The notes under the pieces were generated by a model. It was not told where the DNA came from, did not search any database, and saw only the letters and a list, made by a program, of their open reading frames with translations. Position numbers and translations under genes: made by a program. Below are positions 60,465-64,000 of a stretch of 64,000 nt of DNA, one piece after another (positions within the stretch are counted from its first letter, which is position 1; every line of letters begins with the position of its first letter). The stretch spans positions 1,488,001 through 1,552,000 of the forward strand of contig NC_010397.1 of assembly GCF_000069185.1 (NCBI RefSeq), given 5' to 3'. Origin of the DNA: Mycobacteroides abscessus ATCC 19977 (GTDB lineage: Bacteria; Actinomycetota; Actinomycetes; Mycobacteriales; Mycobacteriaceae).

Positions 60465-61307
60465 CTAGTGCAAGTTGAACGTTGTCGGATCCGGCCCGAT
60501 ACGGCCGTCGGACGCGTCCAGCGCGGTGATGCGCTCCACCTCGTCGGTGCTGAGCTCGAAACCGAATACGTCGAAGTTGGCCGCAATGCGGGCCGGCGTC
60601 ACCGACTTGGGGATGACGACGTTACCGAGCTGCAGATGCCAGCGCAGGATCACCTGTGCCGCACTCACGTCGTGTGCCTGGGCGATGGCGCCGATCGTCG
60701 CATCCTCCAGAATCGTGCCCTGGCCGAGCGGCGACCACGCCTCGGTGGCAATGCCGTATTCGGCGTGGAACGCGCGCAGTTCGGGCTGGGTGAACCGCGG
60801 GTGTAGCTCGATCTGGTTGAGGGCGGGTACTTCTCCGGTCTCATCGATAAGCCGCTTGAGGTTGTCGACGGTGAAGTTGCTGACGCCGATGGCCTTGGCG
60901 CGCCCATCGGCCTGGATCCGCTGTAGGGCCTTGAAGCTCGCCACGTACTCATCGAGTTCGGGGACCGGCCAGTGGATGAGGTACAGGTCCACGTAATCGG
61001 TGCCCAGCCGCTCCAGGGAGGCGTCGAAGGCGCGTAGCGCGTTGTCGTATCCCTGGTCGGAGTTCCACAGCTTGGTGGTCAGGAAGACATCGCCGCGCGG
61101 AATGCCGGATTCCGCGATGGCGGCGCCAGTGCCCGCCTCGTTGTCGTAGATCTTGGCGGTGTCGATGCTGCGATATCCGACCTGCAGGGCTGCCGACACT
61201 GCCGCACGCGCCTGGTCGTCGGGAACCTGCCAGACGCCGTAGCCGAGCTGCGGGATCGTGGTGCCGGAATTGAGCGTCACATTGGGGACTATCTGGGGAA
61301 CTGTCAC
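60465..61307 (-). CDS. Aldo/keto reductase
   Basis: A 280-residue NADPH-dependent reductase. The catalytic tetrad is visible: Asp and Tyr in SIDTAKIYDNE, Lys in LTTKLWNS and His in LYLIHWPVP. C-terminal VIPKSVTPARIAANFDVF is the NADPH-binding loop. GTG 61307 (MTVPQIVPNV) is preferred; an upstream ATG at 61367 would add 20 unlikely residues. Convergent with the BVMO gene (6-bp gap). Confidence 0.92.
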   Translation of the reverse strand: MTVPQIVPNVTLNSGTTIPQLGYGVWQVPDDQARAAVSAALQVGYRSIDTAKIYDNEAGTGAAIAESGIPRGDVFLTTKLWNSDQGYDNALRAFDASLERLGTDYVDLYLIHWPVPELDEYVASFKALQRIQADGRAKAIGVSNFTVDNLKRLIDETGEVPALNQIELHPRFTQPELRAFHAEYGIATEAWSPLGQGTILEDATIGAIAQAHDVSAAQVILRWHLQLGNVVIPKSVTPARIAANFDVFGFELSTDEVERITALDASDGRIGPDPTTFNLH

Positions 61308-61489
61308 GGTCAACCCAACACGAGGCGCCGTCGAGTATTCCCGGGCAGCCGCAGCAGAATGAAACACGATGTACGGCCATTGATCGGTGGGGCGGATTCG
61401 TCGCTGAGCGCGTGTTTGGGAACGCGCGGATTGATCTGCGGTGTGCGCACTTCCACCCGGAGCGACGCTCCAGCGCTACCCGAGAGGCG

Positions 61490-61963
61490 CTAGCTGTGAG
61501 TCTGAGTGAAGCCCGGTTCGTCCCCGGTATGCCCCATCAGGGTGGTGTATCCGTGTTGCACCACTGTTCCGTCGTCGGTGGTGATGACGTTCTTTGTGGT
61601 GACGATGTCGGCGCCGAAGGCAGTGCGGATGTCGTGCATGTGGACCTCACAGTGCAGGACATCCCCGGTGAGGATGGGGCGCAGCATCGTGAACTGCTGA
61701 TCTACCTGCGCGATCTTCTTGTCGTTGATGGCGATACCGCAGTGCTGGAGAAACCACTTTTGTGCGGCGTATCCCAGGATGCACAAGAACGTCGGCGGTA
61801 TCACAAGTTCGTCGTGTCCGAGGGCGCTGGCCGCGGGAAGGCTGTGATGTGCGGGGTGGTGGTTCTGGATGGCGAGGGATAGTTCACGGATCTTCTCGCG
61901 TCCGACCACGTATGTGGAGGGGTATCGGTGGTGAGTGCCGATCAGGTCGGGAGAGATGGGCAT
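61490..61963 (-). CDS. HadA/HadC-like (3R)-hydroxyacyl dehydratase subunit
   Basis: A 157-residue hot-dog protein starting MPISPDLIGTHHRYPSTYVV at ATG 61963. It is close in pattern to HadA/HadC of FAS-II (YVVGREKIRELSLAIQN, VIPPTFLCILGYAAQ, QVDQQFTMLRPILTGDVLHC). HadA/HadC subunits need HadB for catalysis, and no hadB lies nearby, so it is a stand-alone paralogue. An upstream ATG at 62002 would add 13 residues. Confidence 0.85.
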   Translation of the reverse strand: MPISPDLIGTHHRYPSTYVVGREKIRELSLAIQNHHPAHHSLPAASALGHDELVIPPTFLCILGYAAQKWFLQHCGIAINDKKIAQVDQQFTMLRPILTGDVLHCEVHMHDIRTAFGADIVTTKNVITTDDGTVVQHGYTTLMGHTGDEPGFTQTHS

Positions 61964-62113
61964 GGGCCTAATGTAAACGTGCGTTGACTTGTGGTCTGGC
62001 ACAGGGGTCGGGAAAGGGCGCCAACTCGATGTACTTGTGAGGCTTGGTCATACCGTCGCAATGCCCCCAATGTGGATTGACGGACGGGTGCTCGGGCCGC
62101 TTCTCAAAGCATG

Positions 62114-62154
62114 AGGCCGGTGTAGGCGGAATTGATCCTTGCCTACACCGGCCT
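62114..62154 (-). terminator. 14-bp hairpin after tRNA-Lys
   Basis: AGGCCGGTGTAGGC (62114-62127) and its exact complement (62141-62154) flank a 13-base loop that can pair further (GGA/TCC). It lies 6 bp beyond the tRNA 3' end on the minus strand and is the likely tRNA terminator. Confidence 0.85.
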
Positions 62155-62160
62155 ATCTGG

Positions 62161-62233
<73 letters not shown>

Positions 62234-62390
62234 GTGAACGTGCGTGGAAGACCTTAGCAGCCTCGGCGCCCGTAACGAAAATTGTAATCGTGGCGATAGG
62301 CCCGTCGCGTTGGTTGAGGTCGTCGTGCGTCATCGCGAACCCGTACAATCGTGGCTGATTTCGTGCATCAAAATTCAAAGGGAGCAAAGC

Positions 62391-63611
62391 ATGACCCAGG
62401 GTCGTCCACGCCTGCACGCTGGCGCGCGTCGGCGGTGGGTTGCCACGCTTGCTCTGCCCGTTGTGGCAATGGCTGTGCTGGCTGGATGCGCCGGTGCCAC
62501 CACGCAGGAACCCCCGAAAGTCATTGATAAGGCAACGCCTTACGCCGATCTGCTGGTACCCAAGCTGGCGATGTCGGTTAAGGATGGAGCCGTAGGTGTG
62601 GCGGTTGACGCGCCGGTGACGGTGACGGCAGGCGAAGGTGTGCTCGGCAGCGTCACCATGGTGAATTCCGATGGCAAAGAGATCGCCGGCGAGATCGGTC
62701 CCGATGGCGTCACCTGGACCACCACCGAACCGCTCGGTTACGACAAGCAGTACACGATCAATGCCGATGCCCGTGGTCTAGGCGGTGTGGCGCGGGCCAA
62801 TGCGACATTCCGAACCCAGTCGCCCGACAACATGACGATGCCGTACGTGATGCCCGGTGATGGCGAGGTTGTCGGCGTCGGTCAAACGGTAGCCATTCGG
62901 TTCGATGAAAACATTCCGAACCGTGCGGCGGCCGAGAAGGCCATCAAGATCACCACCAACCCGCCGGTGGAGGGCGCGTTCTACTGGCTGAACAACCGAG
63001 AGGTGCGCTGGCGCCCCGAGTCGTTCTGGGACTCCGGTACATCCGTGGACGTCAAGGTCAATACCTATGGCGTGAACCTGGGCGACGGTGTCTTCGGCCA
63101 GGACAATGTGGCGTCCCACTTCACCATCGGCGACGCGGTGATCAGCCGCGTGGACGACACCAACAAGATCCTCAACATCGAGCGCAACGGCGAGATCATC
63201 AAGACCATGCCCACCTCGATGGGTAAGGACAAGGCGCCCACCAACAACGGCACCTACATCATCGGTGAGCGGTTCAAGGATCTGATCATGGATTCGTCGA
63301 CCTACGGTGTCGCGGTCAACTCGCCCGACGGCTACCGCACCAAGGTGCAGTACGCCACCCAGATGTCGTACAGCGGTATTTACGTGCACGCGGCACCGTG
63401 GTCCGTAGGCGCGCAAGGGCGCACCAACACCAGCCACGGCTGCTTGAACGTCAGCACGGCCAACGCAAAATGGTTCTACGAGAACACTAAACGCGGCGAT
63501 GTGGTGATCGTCTCCAACACAGTGGGTCCGGTGCTTCCGGGTACCGAGGGTTTGGGCGACTGGAACATCCCTTGGGCGCAGTGGAAGGCGGGAAACGCCC
63601 GCCAGCAATAA
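62391..63611 (+). CDS. ldtB: L,D-transpeptidase lipoprotein (LdtMt2/LdtB type)
   Basis: A 406-residue lipoprotein forming 3-3 peptidoglycan cross-links. The lipobox is AVLAGC (Cys33). Two Ig-like domains (about 50-250) precede the YkuD domain with YVHAAPW (His333) and SHGCLN (His349, Cys351 nucleophile), each three below the LdtMt2 numbers, so the ortholog call (Rv2518c) is good. A GGGAGC ribosome-binding site precedes ATG 62391. This enzyme type is the target of carbapenems in mycobacteria. Confidence 0.95.
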   Translation: MTQGRPRLHAGARRRWVATLALPVVAMAVLAGCAGATTQEPPKVIDKATPYADLLVPKLAMSVKDGAVGVAVDAPVTVTAGEGVLGSVTMVNSDGKEIAGEIGPDGVTWTTTEPLGYDKQYTINADARGLGGVARANATFRTQSPDNMTMPYVMPGDGEVVGVGQTVAIRFDENIPNRAAAEKAIKITTNPPVEGAFYWLNNREVRWRPESFWDSGTSVDVKVNTYGVNLGDGVFGQDNVASHFTIGDAVISRVDDTNKILNIERNGEIIKTMPTSMGKDKAPTNNGTYIIGERFKDLIMDSSTYGVAVNSPDGYRTKVQYATQMSYSGIYVHAAPWSVGAQGRTNTSHGCLNVSTANAKWFYENTKRGDVVIVSNTVGPVLPGTEGLGDWNIPWAQWKAGNARQQ

Positions 63612-63630
63612 AGCGGCACACAGACAGCGA

Positions 63631-63667
63631 AGAAGCCCCCGGCACTTTCACGTGCGCGGGGGCTTCT
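63631..63667. terminator. Strong bidirectional terminator hairpin
   Basis: AGAAGCCCCCG (63631-63641) pairs exactly with CGGGGGCTTCT (63657-63667), with an inner GCAC/GTGC stem. It lies between convergent ldtB and the coiled-coil gene and should stop both transcripts. Confidence 0.88.
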
Positions 63668-63680
63668 CCATCTGTGGGGC

Positions 63681-64000
63681 CTACCCCTCGATGACCTTCT
63701 GGTCGAGGACCCGCTTGGACGGCACCATGACGATCGACTTGGAGTTGTCGCGATCGCGGTAGGCCGATTCCAGGGCCGACGGGATGCTCTCCAGCCTCCC
63801 GTGCACGCCCATTAGCTGCTCCAGGATCGAGATGCGCTGCTGACCAATCTCTTCCACCGATCGGCGGGCCTGATCCAGGCGTCGCTCGATCTGCTCGTCG
63901 GCCAGGCGCAGGCGACGATCCGCCTCATCTTTGGCGTCGGCAAGGCGTTTCTCGCATTCGCCCTGGATGCTGCGGCGCTGTTCGTCGACGGCGCTCTGCG
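63681..64000 (-). CDS. Coiled-coil protein, 3' end only
   Basis: About 106 C-terminal residues ending VLDQKVIEG before the stop at 63681-63683. They form a charged heptad-rich helix (EKRLADAKDEADRRLRLADE, then DQARRSVEEIGQQRISILEQ) as in DivIVA-like or other septal coiled-coil proteins. The N-terminus is off the right edge, so the family cannot be set. Confidence 0.7.
   Translation of the reverse strand, partial: QSAVDEQRRSIQGECEKRLADAKDEADRRLRLADEQIERRLDQARRSVEEIGQQRISILEQLMGVHGRLESIPSALESAYRDRDNSKSIVMVPSKRVLDQKVIEG

Noticed and set aside
61412-61882. 156-codon plus-strand frame over the HadA-like gene
   Set aside because: The minus strand encodes a clear hot-dog dehydratase; the plus frame has no domain.

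Overview
The window looks like chromosomal DNA from a rapidly growing mycobacterium, most likely of the Mycobacteroides abscessus/chelonae group. Four things point there: high GC with frequent GTG/TTG starts, a single-chain FAS-I of 3092 residues followed by acpS, a CysO/Mec/CysM cysteine synthesis set, and gene order matching two separate blocks of the Mycobacterium tuberculosis chromosome (Rv1330c-Rv1343c at 1-10255, and pieces of Rv2518c-Rv2525c from 35.9 kb on). The species call is inference from gene content only.

Layout. 1-10255 is a housekeeping block: pncB (partial, minus), clpS, a DUF2017 gene, a P1-family peptidase, mec-cysO-cysM, a rhomboid protease, murI, a metallo-beta-lactamase-fold phosphodiesterase, rph and rdgB, then a minus-strand quinone-oxidoreductase-like gene and two small membrane-protein genes. 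A tRNA-Leu(TAG) at 10379-10462 marks the end of M. tuberculosis-like order. Next is an orphan fatty-acyl-AMP ligase, then an SMC-type operon jetA-jetB-jetC (Wadjet/MksFEB/Ept family) that stops without the nuclease subunit JetD. A crotonase, a TetR-molybdopterin oxidoreductase pair and a TetR-FAD monooxygenase operon with a perfect 33-bp operator-like palindrome follow.

23.8-30.5 kb holds an aminophosphonate use cluster: a divergent GntR/UTRA (PhnF-like) regulator, a FAD amino-oxidase of the TIGR03364 type, a phosphonatase-like HAD hydrolase with the Schiff-base-type lysine, and a four-gene ABC importer of the 2-aminoethylphosphonate type. The divergent promoter carries two PhnF-like operators, one inside a perfect 30-bp palindrome. 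The cluster ends at a strong hairpin and a short decayed fragment that resembles the N-terminus of an AI-2E family permease.

30.8-36.6 kb has a MaoC-type hydratase (HtdZ-like), a PknH-sensor-like lipoprotein, a TetR divergent from a membrane alpha/beta hydrolase, a second alpha/beta hydrolase and a Tat-exported DUF1906 protein (Rv2525c-like). After about 1 kb of non-coding DNA with repeats come fas and acpS, a NUDIX hydrolase, bcp, a DUF3618 protein, an SAM methyltransferase, a TetR, a small membrane protein, an MmpL transporter, a two-component pair, DUF1003 and MgtE-N/CBS proteins, a TetR-SDR-Baeyer-Villiger monooxygenase unit, an aldo/keto reductase, a HadA-like dehydratase, tRNA-Lys(CTT), an L,D-transpeptidase of the LdtMt2 type, and the 3' end of a coiled-coil gene.

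I see no insertion sequence, prophage or CRISPR array. The observations most worth following are the JetABC operon without JetD and the phosphonate cluster with its paired operators.
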